The notes under the pieces were generated by a model, which was given only the letters and a program-made list of their open reading frames with translations, did not search any database and was not told the origin of the DNA. A stretch of 50,838 nt of DNA, from positions 1-50,838 of the IMG/VR virus record IMGVR_UViG_3300031774_000025. One strand, 5' to 3'. Source of the DNA: a virus. The position numbers were made by a program, and so were the translations under genes. Shown here piece by piece: positions 16,895-24,528 of this stretch. Every line of letters starts with the position of its first letter. Position 1 is the first letter of the stretch.

Positions 16895-17497
16895 ATGCAA
16901 ATATTTCCAACCTTAGATGATTTTCCAGTATTTGAATTGTCTGGAGTCGATTTACCTAACATACCTATAAGTAATGAATTAGCATATGAAGAAAATCTTC
17001 TCAGTTCAGTATCGAATAAAAGAAAAGAAATAATCGATATACCTGACAATTTTTTAGAAAGGTGGCATCAACATGGTGCAACAATAGAACAGTTTATAAC
17101 AGATCCACAATTACAAATTAATACACCTGAGATAGGTGCTATGTGGTTTGGAAAAAATCAAAAATTTAAATGGAATAATGACTACCCGCCACGCATATTA
17201 TTAGATGGTGGTGGATTTTATATGGAACCTCATTTGGATAACCGAGATGTTTTTGCAGTAGTGATTGTTAATTTGCAAGATAATCCAGAAGGCTCTGGAA
17301 CACAAATGATAAGTCCGTTTGAACGTAGACCAAGTATGAAAGATCAAACAGTATATCAAGGTCCTACCGAAAAAGGAACAGGTATTTTATTTTTTAATAA
17401 TTGGAATACTTGGCATCGAATTGAAAATAATTCAGATAAAAATAGATTAATTGCGTATTACACAATAGGTATTGACAGTTTATTAGTAGACAATTAA
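16895..17497 (+). CDS. 2OG-Fe(II) oxygenase-like protein
   Basis: 200 residues. The C-terminal half shows the double-stranded beta-helix signature of 2-oxoglutarate/Fe(II) oxygenases: H-L-D in MEPHLDNRD (iron ligands), a distal His in NTWHRIEN and an Arg about ten residues later (KNRLIAYY) for the 2OG carboxylate. The product would hydroxylate or otherwise oxidise a substrate that cannot be named. It is transcribed from its own late promoter, probably without a leader. It is one of seven such proteins in this window; sequences differ enough that they are not recent copies. Confidence 0.65.
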   Translation: MQIFPTLDDFPVFELSGVDLPNIPISNELAYEENLLSSVSNKRKEIIDIPDNFLERWHQHGATIEQFITDPQLQINTPEIGAMWFGKNQKFKWNNDYPPRILLDGGGFYMEPHLDNRDVFAVVIVNLQDNPEGSGTQMISPFERRPSMKDQTVYQGPTEKGTGILFFNNWNTWHRIENNSDKNRLIAYYTIGIDSLLVDN

Positions 17498-17505
17498 GAT
17501 AAATA
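17498..17505 (+). promoter_or_regulatory. T4-type late promoter (GATAAATA), near-leaderless spacing
   Basis: The octamer overlaps the end of the oxygenase gene (stop TAA 17495-17497 immediately before it). Its last A is 7 bases before the A of the ATG at 17512. Confidence 0.7.
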
Positions 17506-17511
17506 CTTTAT

Positions 17512-17679
17512 ATGAAGATAAATGATATTATCAACGAGACAACTTCAGCAGGTGGCATAGCCGTTGTGGCGGCCCCTCTGTTTAAAGAACCTATTAAGAG
17601 AAAACCAAGTGCGAGCCGTAAAAGGAAAAAACGAAAAACTGAGTCTAATAAGCAGTCTAGAAGCAAAGATATTCAATAA
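17512..17679 (+). CDS. 55-residue protein with capsid-targeting-like leader
   Basis: Sequence reads MKINDIINE9|TTSAGG, then a small hydrophobic stretch (IAVVAAPLF) and a very basic tail (RKRKKRK). The leader matches the T4 pattern (MK + amphipathic residues + IxE at position 9) almost residue for residue in layout, and a short basic body is typical of T4 internal proteins. A late promoter sits 7 bases upstream. The last part (17609-17679) overlaps another plausible coding frame, so the two products share DNA. The CDS is too short to be picked up by usual length cut-offs. Confidence 0.65.
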   Translation: MKINDIINETTSAGGIAVVAAPLFKEPIKRKPSASRKRKKRKTESNKQSRSKDIQ

Positions 17680-17824
17680 AATTGAAGAAGACGGCTTTAC
17701 AGATGTAAATAGTATGTCAGAACGAGAAAGTTTTCTTGCAGACGACTTGTATAAAAGAAATATTCTTAAAAAAGTTAAAAGAGATAATACCATTGGCTAC
17801 AAAATTTTCAAAAAAGAAATTTAA
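17609..17824 (+). CDS. Small overlapping ORF, start uncertain
   Basis: About 71 residues if started at the GTG at 17609; a further in-frame GTG lies at 17564 and an ATG at 17714 would give only 36 residues. The sequence after 17635 (LSLISSLEAKIFNKIEEDGF) looks like genuine protein, with charged helices ending in a Lys-rich tail. It overlaps the 55-residue gene in the +1 frame for about 70 bases. The lack of a good ATG suggests translational coupling to 17512 or a +1 frameshift out of it. No function is recognised. Confidence 0.4.
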   Translation: MRAVKGKNEKLSLISSLEAKIFNKIEEDGFTDVNSMSERESFLADDLYKRNILKKVKRDNTIGYKIFKKEI

Positions 17825-18209
17825 TAAAAAGAAATTAGCAAAAAGTTTAGACAATATTGCGTCTAAAGTTGCTAAACGTAATGGTTATTTCTTTGTAAAA
17901 AATCAATTTAACTTTTACGATATACTTGAACAACATACAAAACAGAAAATTATAGTTGATATACCTTTCCAAAGAACTGCATCAGCAGTAACAAAAAGAC
18001 TTAATACCAAAGACGATACACAAAACATTTCTGTAGACCGTTTACAGGCTAAAGTCCAACAGTTTCATAAGCATTACAACGATACAGTATTCTATAATCA
18101 TACTTTAGAAACATCAGTTGATAACTTTAAAAAGCAAGTTGTATTAACAAGACTCGATATATCTATAACATATTTAAAGCATATTAAAGAAGACTTGATA
18201 AACTACTAA
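17793..18209 (+). CDS. Unknown basic protein, non-ATG start
   Basis: About 138 residues from a TTG at 17793 (an earlier TTG at 17736 would add 19 residues). The protein-like sequence begins ATKFSKKKF and continues with Lys-rich helices, then NGYFFVKNQFNFYDILEQHT and DISITYLKHIKED. It overlaps the end of the preceding ORF, again pointing to coupled translation. There is no ATG in frame near the start. No family is recognised. It is followed by the late promoter at 18228. Confidence 0.5.
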   Translation: MATKFSKKKFNKKKLAKSLDNIASKVAKRNGYFFVKNQFNFYDILEQHTKQKIIVDIPFQRTASAVTKRLNTKDDTQNISVDRLQAKVQQFHKHYNDTVFYNHTLETSVDNFKKQVVLTRLDISITYLKHIKEDLINY

Positions 18210-18227
18210 TTTTTTCTGTGTAAAAAT

Positions 18228-18235
18228 GATAAATA
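18228..18235 (+). promoter_or_regulatory. T4-type late promoter (GATAAATA)
   Basis: GATAAATA 28 bases before the ATG at 18263, with a weak AGGA at 18252-18255. Confidence 0.7.
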
Positions 18236-18262
18236 ACACATATACAATATTAGGATTATAAA

Positions 18263-19570
18263 ATGTTTATTAGAGATTTTAACCAAAACAATAAAGAAAA
18301 AATTGCAAATTTACAAAAAACTCTCAAGGAAGAGTTTGGTGTTGCATTTGTTCAAAAGTTTCCTACACAAGATAAATTGAAACTTTTGAAAGATTCAGCA
18401 AGCCAAAAAATTATTAGCATCAAAGGCTCAACGCAACAATTTCAACTTGAACCAGATTACATTAAGTATCTAGGAATTAGAGATTTATCTGCAACTATGT
18501 TAGCAGAAGGCATGTATGCTGAATCTCCAGCATATATGGAAATGAAAGATGCACTTATGGCAAGTGTTAAGCAATTAATGGATAGTGGTTACACTATGGA
18601 AGAAGCAAGTTCAGAATGTATGAACAGATACAGAATGGATAATAGATTTGCTTATGATGACGACCATGTAAAACATATTGTTTTACTTGCGGCCAAAGAC
18701 TACATGGAAGCATGTGGCATGAAATCAGAAGGAATTGTTCAAGAAACAAATACAGAACTTAACGAATACTTGCTAAGAGAACTTGCTAAAGAAGTTGGCA
18801 TGGAAGTAGAAGATGTAGCCAGTTTAGATGCTATTGAAGAAAAGTTAAACCTATTTGCAGAAGTAAGTGGTAAAAGCAAAGATGCAGTTGTTGGTTTCCT
18901 AAATGGTTTAGAAGAAGATGCAGTTGTCGGTGGTATTCAAATGTTTGGCAGAAAGATTGCTGAAAAGAAACTTAACGACAGTATTCAATATATGTATAAA
19001 TTACAAAAAGACGGTAAGAGTGTTGGTGAGATTGCAAAAGAACTAGACATGGAACCAGAAGAAGTTAGAGATGCTATGAAGAAAACAGACGAGTCAGTAG
19101 AGGAAAGCCAAATGAATATGTTTGATGATATAATAGACGAAATGATTTCAGAAGAAGTAGAATCAGTAGATGAAGCAGAAGTTGTTATGGCTGTTAGAGC
19201 ATTAGCAGACGATATTCAAGATCATGTAGAAAGACTAGGCAGAATGGTTAACGAAGATTTACCAGCAATAGCAGACTCTATGGTTAGCGAATTTGGATTA
19301 GAAAAAGCACAAGGCTTTAAAGAAAATGCAGAAGGTGTTTTATCAGGAGCATTAGAAAGTGCCAAACAGGCAAAAGAAGGAATGGACGGATTAGTAGGTA
19401 ATATTACAGGAACTGGATCAATGGCAACAAGTGATTTAGAAAGTGATGAACCTATGGGTTTAGAAGAGCCAGGCGTTGATCCTTTAGCAGAACCAGATAT
19501 GGACGTTAACGAACCAGCCGCGGCAGGACCTGAGGACGAGCCATTAGGCAGAGCACCAGTAGAGGTGTAA
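18263..19570 (+). CDS. Acidic conserved phage protein, possibly head-related
   Basis: 435 residues, strongly acidic, mostly helical. The first 90 residues are mixed and charged. Residues about 95-155 carry a Met/Ala-rich conserved-looking block (MLAEGMYAESPAYMEMKDAL). Around 245-275 a segment (QKDGKSVGEIAKELDMEPEE) resembles a helix-turn-helix of the kind used for counting or adaptor domains. The last 60 residues are a Pro/Glu/Asp-rich low-complexity tail. Acid-rich helical proteins among late genes are often scaffold or core proteins, but I cannot assign one. The next gene follows after one base, so the two are coexpressed. Confidence 0.55.
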   Translation: MFIRDFNQNNKEKIANLQKTLKEEFGVAFVQKFPTQDKLKLLKDSASQKIISIKGSTQQFQLEPDYIKYLGIRDLSATMLAEGMYAESPAYMEMKDALMASVKQLMDSGYTMEEASSECMNRYRMDNRFAYDDDHVKHIVLLAAKDYMEACGMKSEGIVQETNTELNEYLLRELAKEVGMEVEDVASLDAIEEKLNLFAEVSGKSKDAVVGFLNGLEEDAVVGGIQMFGRKIAEKKLNDSIQYMYKLQKDGKSVGEIAKELDMEPEEVRDAMKKTDESVEESQMNMFDDIIDEMISEEVESVDEAEVVMAVRALADDIQDHVERLGRMVNEDLPAIADSMVSEFGLEKAQGFKENAEGVLSGALESAKQAKEGMDGLVGNITGTGSMATSDLESDEPMGLEEPGVDPLAEPDMDVNEPAAAGPEDEPLGRAPVEV

Positions 19571-19571
19571 C

Positions 19572-19913
19572 ATGCTCATCAATGAGGTTATCCAAACAGT
19601 AAAAGAGAACTACTACGAAGATTTAATTGTAGCAATTCAAGACGAATTATCTAAAGGAGAAGTCCAAGATAAAGGCGAAATAGATACTGAAGAACTTCAA
19701 ATGAGACTTTCAGAACTCAACTTTGATTTAGATATAGAAGACTTAATCCAAGCAGTCGAAGACAGTGGATTTGCAAGTAGCCAAGACAGTGATATCATAA
19801 AAGTCAAGGGTGAAATACCAGCAGACATGGACACAGATGTAGAAGACCCTAGTGATAGAGTAGGAGATCTTGCAGGCAATCAAGCAATGAAAGATATAAA
19901 GGCGGAGTTATAA
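19572..19913 (+). CDS. Small acidic protein
   Basis: 113 residues, starting MLINEVIQTVKE12|N, again like a targeting leader but with V at the -3 position. The body is acidic (EDLIVAIQDELSKGEVQDKG, DIEDLIQAVEDSGF) and has two helix-rich repeats that could pair, each with an EEL/EDL...L pattern. No enzyme motif. It lies between two genes with almost no spacing (one base each side), in the late transcript beginning at 18228. Role unknown. Confidence 0.55.
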   Translation: MLINEVIQTVKENYYEDLIVAIQDELSKGEVQDKGEIDTEELQMRLSELNFDLDIEDLIQAVEDSGFASSQDSDIIKVKGEIPADMDTDVEDPSDRVGDLAGNQAMKDIKAEL

Positions 19914-19914
19914 A

Positions 19915-20232
19915 ATGCCAGGAATTTTTGTTACGGCAACAGATGCCAGAACTAAAAGCAGAAATAATACTGTTATACACAGTGAAATAACATCGATCGA
20001 AAATGCCGTTTATGCCAATATAGACGCAGGCCTTTTGTATGCAAATGTAAACAATTCAACAATGACAAACAGCAACGTTTACTACAATGTAAAAAATGGC
20101 GTGACTACAGATGCTACTAAAAAAGATCAATTAGACTATGTTACAAAATACTTTAAAGACTTAGGCTATGGTATAAGTTGCGTATCAGATCCAAGTGCCA
20201 ACACACATCTACAATGGAACATTTCCTGGTAG
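19915..20232 (+). CDS. Small conserved-type virion protein
   Basis: 105 residues, starting MPGIFVTATDARTKSRNN. The sequence has a Thr/Asn/Val-rich first half (IHSEITSIENAVYANIDAG) and ends YGISCVSDPSANTHLQWNISW, a Trp-containing beta-like terminus. The tail overlaps the start of the next gene. It is probably a structural protein because it lies in a late transcript with acidic head-type genes and shows no catalytic motif. Family not identified. Confidence 0.55.
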   Translation: MPGIFVTATDARTKSRNNTVIHSEITSIENAVYANIDAGLLYANVNNSTMTNSNVYYNVKNGVTTDATKKDQLDYVTKYFKDLGYGISCVSDPSANTHLQWNISW

Positions 20233-20681
20233 AGCATTTCAAAGAACTCTTTAATCAAGATAATAACTTTACTAATTTAAATTATAACCCACCTTATCAA
20301 AATCTTAAAGGTGTTTCTAAATTTGGATTAGACGAAACTCATTCTCCTGTAATTCATTCTCACTTTAAAGAAGATATAAAACAAAAAGAAATTCATCCTA
20401 GAATTATAAAACTTTTAAAATATAAGTCAGGCTCATATGCATCTATACATACTGATGACCCTACAGAACATGTTCCATTTACCTGGACATCAATAACATT
20501 AATCGATAAATCAGATAATCTTTTAGGTGGTGAAAATTTATTAGATGGTATTGCTCAAAGTTTTAATATAGGTGAAACAGTATGGTATCCTGCAGGCATG
20601 CCTCATGGTGTAACTAAATTACATCAAGGATATAGAAATGTTTTAGTTATATTATGGACTTCAATTTACTTGACAGAATAG
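20214..20681 (+). CDS. 2OG-Fe(II) oxygenase-like protein (prolyl-hydroxylase-like)
   Basis: 155 residues from the ATG at 20214, which overlaps the previous gene by 19 bases; the TTG at 20178 would add 12 residues unlike a protein start. The signature of 2OG oxygenases is clear: IHTDDP (His-x-Asp), about 45 residues later MPHGVTKL with the distal His, and R ten residues on (YRNVLVILW). The segment PFTWTSITLIDKSDNLLGGENL gives the family's central strand and the Gly-Gly before it. Target unknown. The early promoter at 20670 starts inside its 3' end. Confidence 0.7.
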   Translation: MEHFLVEHFKELFNQDNNFTNLNYNPPYQNLKGVSKFGLDETHSPVIHSHFKEDIKQKEIHPRIIKLLKYKSGSYASIHTDDPTEHVPFTWTSITLIDKSDNLLGGENLLDGIAQSFNIGETVWYPAGMPHGVTKLHQGYRNVLVILWTSIYLTE

Positions 20682-20697
20682 CACCACTTCATATAAG
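20670..20697 (+). promoter_or_regulatory. Sigma70-like early promoter
   Basis: TTGACA at 20670-20675 and TATAAG at 20692-20697 with a 16-base spacer. The -35 lies in the last codons of the oxygenase gene. It is well placed to drive the exonuclease at 20727. Confidence 0.6.
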
Positions 20698-20726
20698 TAA
20701 TACTACATTCACAATATAAAATTTTT

Positions 20727-21395
20727 ATGTTAAAAACAAAATACGACTACCCAAAATTAAAAAGAATACAAACAAAACAAGGCAGACAATACACAGATGG
20801 ACAGGGCGATCCTGTGCCAAGTGTTACTACAGTTCTAGGTGATACCGGTGATAAAACAGCCTTAATTGCTTGGCGTAAACGTGTAGGAAACGCAGAAGCA
20901 ACTCGTATAAGCACAGAGTCAGCAGGACTTGGAACTAAAGTGCATAATGCTTTGGAAAAATATATACTACAAGAAGACTACGAAATCAAAGGCAACAATC
21001 ATATTAGTGTAATGGCAAAAAATATGGTAGATGAAATGATAGATAAAGGATTAGGCAAAGTAGATGAACTATATGGTGTTGAAGTAGGATTAATTGCACA
21101 AGGTTTGTATGCCGGAACAGCAGACGGAATAGGAATGCACGAAGGCGAAGAATGTATTATAGACTTTAAAACTGCTAAAAAAATTAAAAAACGTGAATGG
21201 ATTGAAGATTATTTCATGCAAGGTTGTGCTTATGCATTAGCACATAATGAAATGTTTAAAAGTAATATCAAAAAAGTTGTTATTTTGATGGTAGACAGAG
21301 AGGGTAAATTTGCCGAATTTACTATCAAAGACGATGAATTCACTGAATACTGCAATAAGTGGTCGGATAGACTTACAGATTACTATTCTAAGTAA
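20727..21395 (+). CDS. PD-(D/E)XK exonuclease, RecB/Cas4-like
   Basis: 222 residues. The motifs of the RecB-type nuclease family appear in order: GTKVHNALE (G69, H73, E77), GTADGIG (D133), IIDFKTAKK (D146-x-K148, the metal-binding core) and YFMQGCAYA (Q165). This set is characteristic of Mg-dependent DNA exonucleases such as Cas4 and AddB. The N-terminal PSVTTVLGDT segment is also usual. It likely degrades or processes DNA ends during phage replication or recombination, acting in the cytoplasm. The sigma70-like promoter just upstream suggests early expression with other DNA metabolism genes. Confidence 0.85.
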   Translation: MLKTKYDYPKLKRIQTKQGRQYTDGQGDPVPSVTTVLGDTGDKTALIAWRKRVGNAEATRISTESAGLGTKVHNALEKYILQEDYEIKGNNHISVMAKNMVDEMIDKGLGKVDELYGVEVGLIAQGLYAGTADGIGMHEGEECIIDFKTAKKIKKREWIEDYFMQGCAYALAHNEMFKSNIKKVVILMVDREGKFAEFTIKDDEFTEYCNKWSDRLTDYYSK

Positions 21396-21406
21396 TATGC
21401 GAAAGT

Positions 21407-21414
21407 GATAAATA
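21407..21414 (+). promoter_or_regulatory. T4-type late promoter (GATAAATA)
   Basis: GATAAATA 26 bases before the ATG at 21440, with a good AGGAG at 21425-21429. Confidence 0.75.
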
Positions 21415-21439
21415 CATACTAACTAGGAGATAGATTAGT

Positions 21440-24004
21440 ATGGCTACGAGCAACAACGCAGTAATTATTTCAAGGATCCAAAATAGACGTGGTCTAAAAC
21501 AGGATCTGCCAAAACCTTTAAGATCAGGTGAGATAGGTTTTGCAACAGATACAAGACAAATTTACATAGGTGGGGATACCGACCTACTTGTCAACTCTGG
21601 TCTTAATAAAATTGCACAGTTTGAAAAGACGCCATCTGCTATCAACTACACAAGAAATATTGCAAACTTGCAAATTATAAAATTCCAAGTTCCAAGCAAG
21701 TTTTATGCAAAAGGAAATGTAACTTGGGATGGTGTAACAAAAACAACAGCATGGTTAGGCAGTGATGTATTTAAATCTAGTGCAACAGTATTTAAGAATT
21801 TAGATACAAATGCAAAGTTTACATCTAATGATTTAAATGTAACTAGAGACGGAGTTATCCTTGAAGGAGATGACGTAACAAGTTCTGTTTCAAGTGTTGC
21901 CGCAAGTAAAGATTATGCTTTTATACAAGGCGGAGAATCTGCAAGTGATTCACAAAATTTAGGTTTTAGATCAGCACCACTAACAACAGAAGAGATAGGT
22001 CTTACATATTACAGTAATACAACACTAATATCAGCATTATCAAAAACATCCCCAGATACAGACGTTGGTAACTATGTAACAGGTGTAACAAGTTTTTACA
22101 ATGATGCTACTCTTTGGACTAATTTAACAAGTCAAGTTATTCCTTCATATAGAAAACTTAATGATAAGAATATTAGAGTAACTCCTTCTACAGGGATTGG
22201 TTACATTGGTTTAGAATTTGGTAAACATATTACACCATCAACAGATGTAAAATATGCACCAGGAACAATAGCATATACAAGTCCAACATTAGGAAAGTTT
22301 TTTGTTAGTAGAAATTCAGATATACAAACAACAGTTAGTAACGTAGCAATAGCATATACAGTAAGCGGAAGTAACATTGTAATTGCGGCAGATCCGTCAA
22401 TTAAAAGTTATACAACTTCTGCACCAACCAATTATGTTTATACCTCAGGAGCAACTGCAGGTGCAACAACAGGCTGGTTAGGTGGAAAGGTCTTACAAGT
22501 AGTTGCTGTAAATGGAACAACAAACTTCACAGCCGCGATACCAAGCAACTCAGCAACATATACAAGAGTTGTTGAATCAACAGATACAGAGCATTCAGCA
22601 AGTAACATATCTTTTACAGCACAAGATGTTGGTTCAATAAGTGTTAATGATGGAATAACATTTTTATACAGCGGTAATAGTGCTGTTATAGATTCAGGCG
22701 TAGTTCATGCAGTTACATCTGCAAGTAGAAGTGTAACAGTAGATACATTAGCGGCAAGTAAAGGTAACCTTATTGCATTACAAGGTAGCAATGTAAGGTT
22801 TATTACTCATAGCACAAATAATACAAGTAAGCCTGTAGTTTATTCTGTTAATCATGGTTTTGATAACACTGAAACAGTAAACGTCTCAGGTAGCGGTGCT
22901 TTTGGTTCATCTATGACTGTAGCAAGTGCTAGTTCAAATGCATTTGTAGTAACAACATCAAGTCCTGTTACAACAGGCAATAGTAGTTTAACAGTTACAC
23001 CAGTCTTAATAAATGGCACTATATCTATAACACCTGTAATAGGAGTAGATTTATCAAGCATAAATATTGCCCCATCAAACGGCGCAACACAAGTAGGAAC
23101 AGTTGTAAATACTGTAAATGCTATTAACAAATGGCCTAAACTAAACAAAGTTCCTAATGCAGATAATCAACTATATCTAACACATTCTGAGTCATTCCAA
23201 AAGACACCACAATGGTATAACGGTTTTAGAATACATACAGACTCGGCCTTTACTGCTAACAAGTTAGGCTTAACAGTTGGTAACTATGATAAATCAGATG
23301 CTACAATTAAATCAAAATTAGAGAGTTGGTTATCAGGAGCATTGGCAGAAACTAAATTTAACTATTTTACAAGTGTTTCAGTAGGTGCTGGTAATACAGG
23401 TATTTTTGCTAATTCTGTTTCAAACTTTAATAGTTACAGTTTAACAATAGACGAAGATTTAAAAGAAGCAACTTTTGGTTCACGTGAAGAAGCAAGAGAT
23501 TTTGCAACAATTTGTAACAACGTTTACTTTACAAGTCAACAGTCAGGACTAACAGGTTACAATAAAGGACTACTTAATTTAAAAACTAATATAGAACTTT
23601 TAACCAGAGACGCATTAGAGGCAGGTGAGGCAGTAACAGCATTTTCAAGTCCTGAATCTATTGCAATACCAAACGGAAATGGAAACAATATTTTAACAAA
23701 TCTTGACCCAGATGCATACAATACGTTCTTTGTAGAATACAGTATGAAAGATACTAATTCTAATACATCTATTAATTATAGTCGTGTAGGTTCAGTAATG
23801 TTTGGTGCAGATAAAGATCAACAAGTAGCATATATAAACGATCAATATTCAGATAGCAAACAAACTATATCAGGAATTGGCAATGTGGATCTAGTTGTTT
23901 CATATGATGTAAGTTCAGATAAGTTTGACCTAAGAGCAAACAATAGTTTAAGTCCTTCTTCTTCCGTAACGATGAATTACATCGTTCGTAAGTGGAAATC
24001 GTAA
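21440..24004 (+). CDS. Tail-fibre-like structural protein
   Basis: 854 residues. The N-terminus (IISRIQNRRGLKQDLPKPLR then SGEIGFATDTRQIYIGG) matches the short phage fibre domain that reads RRG...L..GEigf.tDt...yiG, found at the start of many tail-fibre and receptor-binding proteins. The rest is a long Thr/Ser/Asn/Val-rich beta-structured chain with repeated strand-turn patterns and few charged residues, typical of fibre shafts. There is no signal peptide. A late promoter and a good AGGAG indicate strong late expression. It is probably part of the baseplate or tail tip that meets the host; which fibre is uncertain. Confidence 0.75.
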   Translation: MATSNNAVIISRIQNRRGLKQDLPKPLRSGEIGFATDTRQIYIGGDTDLLVNSGLNKIAQFEKTPSAINYTRNIANLQIIKFQVPSKFYAKGNVTWDGVTKTTAWLGSDVFKSSATVFKNLDTNAKFTSNDLNVTRDGVILEGDDVTSSVSSVAASKDYAFIQGGESASDSQNLGFRSAPLTTEEIGLTYYSNTTLISALSKTSPDTDVGNYVTGVTSFYNDATLWTNLTSQVIPSYRKLNDKNIRVTPSTGIGYIGLEFGKHITPSTDVKYAPGTIAYTSPTLGKFFVSRNSDIQTTVSNVAIAYTVSGSNIVIAADPSIKSYTTSAPTNYVYTSGATAGATTGWLGGKVLQVVAVNGTTNFTAAIPSNSATYTRVVESTDTEHSASNISFTAQDVGSISVNDGITFLYSGNSAVIDSGVVHAVTSASRSVTVDTLAASKGNLIALQGSNVRFITHSTNNTSKPVVYSVNHGFDNTETVNVSGSGAFGSSMTVASASSNAFVVTTSSPVTTGNSSLTVTPVLINGTISITPVIGVDLSSINIAPSNGATQVGTVVNTVNAINKWPKLNKVPNADNQLYLTHSESFQKTPQWYNGFRIHTDSAFTANKLGLTVGNYDKSDATIKSKLESWLSGALAETKFNYFTSVSVGAGNTGIFANSVSNFNSYSLTIDEDLKEATFGSREEARDFATICNNVYFTSQQSGLTGYNKGLLNLKTNIELLTRDALEAGEAVTAFSSPESIAIPNGNGNNILTNLDPDAYNTFFVEYSMKDTNSNTSINYSRVGSVMFGADKDQQVAYINDQYSDSKQTISGIGNVDLVVSYDVSSDKFDLRANNSLSPSSSVTMNYIVRKWKS

Positions 24005-24015
24005 GTTAGTTTTCC

Positions 24016-24447
24016 ATGTTTGAAAAACATCACACTTCCCAAGATCGCCAAAGAATTTGGAGAGACTTTCGCAATCGCGACGACCTTACAATAGATACAA
24101 TTATACAAGAATTTAGCCACGTAAAAGTATTAGACAGATACTTAGATTACTATACACCTCAGTCATGGCCAAACATTTTTACAATACTCTATGATGGGTA
24201 TTTTTGTCAAACAGGTATCACATTATTAATGATTGCTACTTTAGATTTCAAAGGCTTCATAAAAGATGAAACACTTATATTGCCAGTGATAAGTAATAAT
24301 GATATAGGCAACACAGGAATAGTGCTTGAACTGAATGATACCTTCCTTAATTTCTCACCCGGAGAAGTGACCCTCAAGGAACAAGCCTTAGAGCATGGCA
24401 CATTGTTTCAGACCCATAAAGTGCCAAAAAAGTCAATTTATTCTTGA
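24016..24447 (+). CDS. Small protein of unknown function after fibre gene
   Basis: 143 residues, starting MFEKHHTSQDRQRIWRDF. The sequence has charged N-terminal helices, a middle TPQSWPNIFTILYDGYFCQTG block and beta-rich strands near the end (GIVLELNDTFLNFSPGEVTL). It follows the fibre gene by 11 bases and shares its transcript. T4-like fibre genes are often followed by small chaperones or adhesins, but no motif supports that here. Its stop codon overlaps the -35 of the early promoter for nrdA. Confidence 0.5.
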   Translation: MFEKHHTSQDRQRIWRDFRNRDDLTIDTIIQEFSHVKVLDRYLDYYTPQSWPNIFTILYDGYFCQTGITLLMIATLDFKGFIKDETLILPVISNNDIGNTGIVLELNDTFLNFSPGEVTLKEQALEHGTLFQTHKVPKKSIYS

Positions 24448-24472
24448 CTTTTAAGTAGTTTTATATTACAAT
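24444..24472 (+). promoter_or_regulatory. Sigma70-like early promoter for nrdAB
   Basis: TTGACT at 24444-24449, a 17-base spacer and TACAAT at 24467-24472. It stands 57 bases before the nrdA ATG and overlaps the stop of the previous gene. Confidence 0.75.
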
Positions 24473-24528
24473 AATATTTAGGTAAATATATTTTTTATAA
24501 TAAAGAAAGACCAACGGATTTTACACAC

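Noticed and set aside
17736-17824. Possible -1 programmed frameshift at the A AAA AAG stretch near 17810
   Set aside because: The downstream frame is reached by +1, not -1, so the A6G site does not connect the two frames; overlapping starts are simpler.
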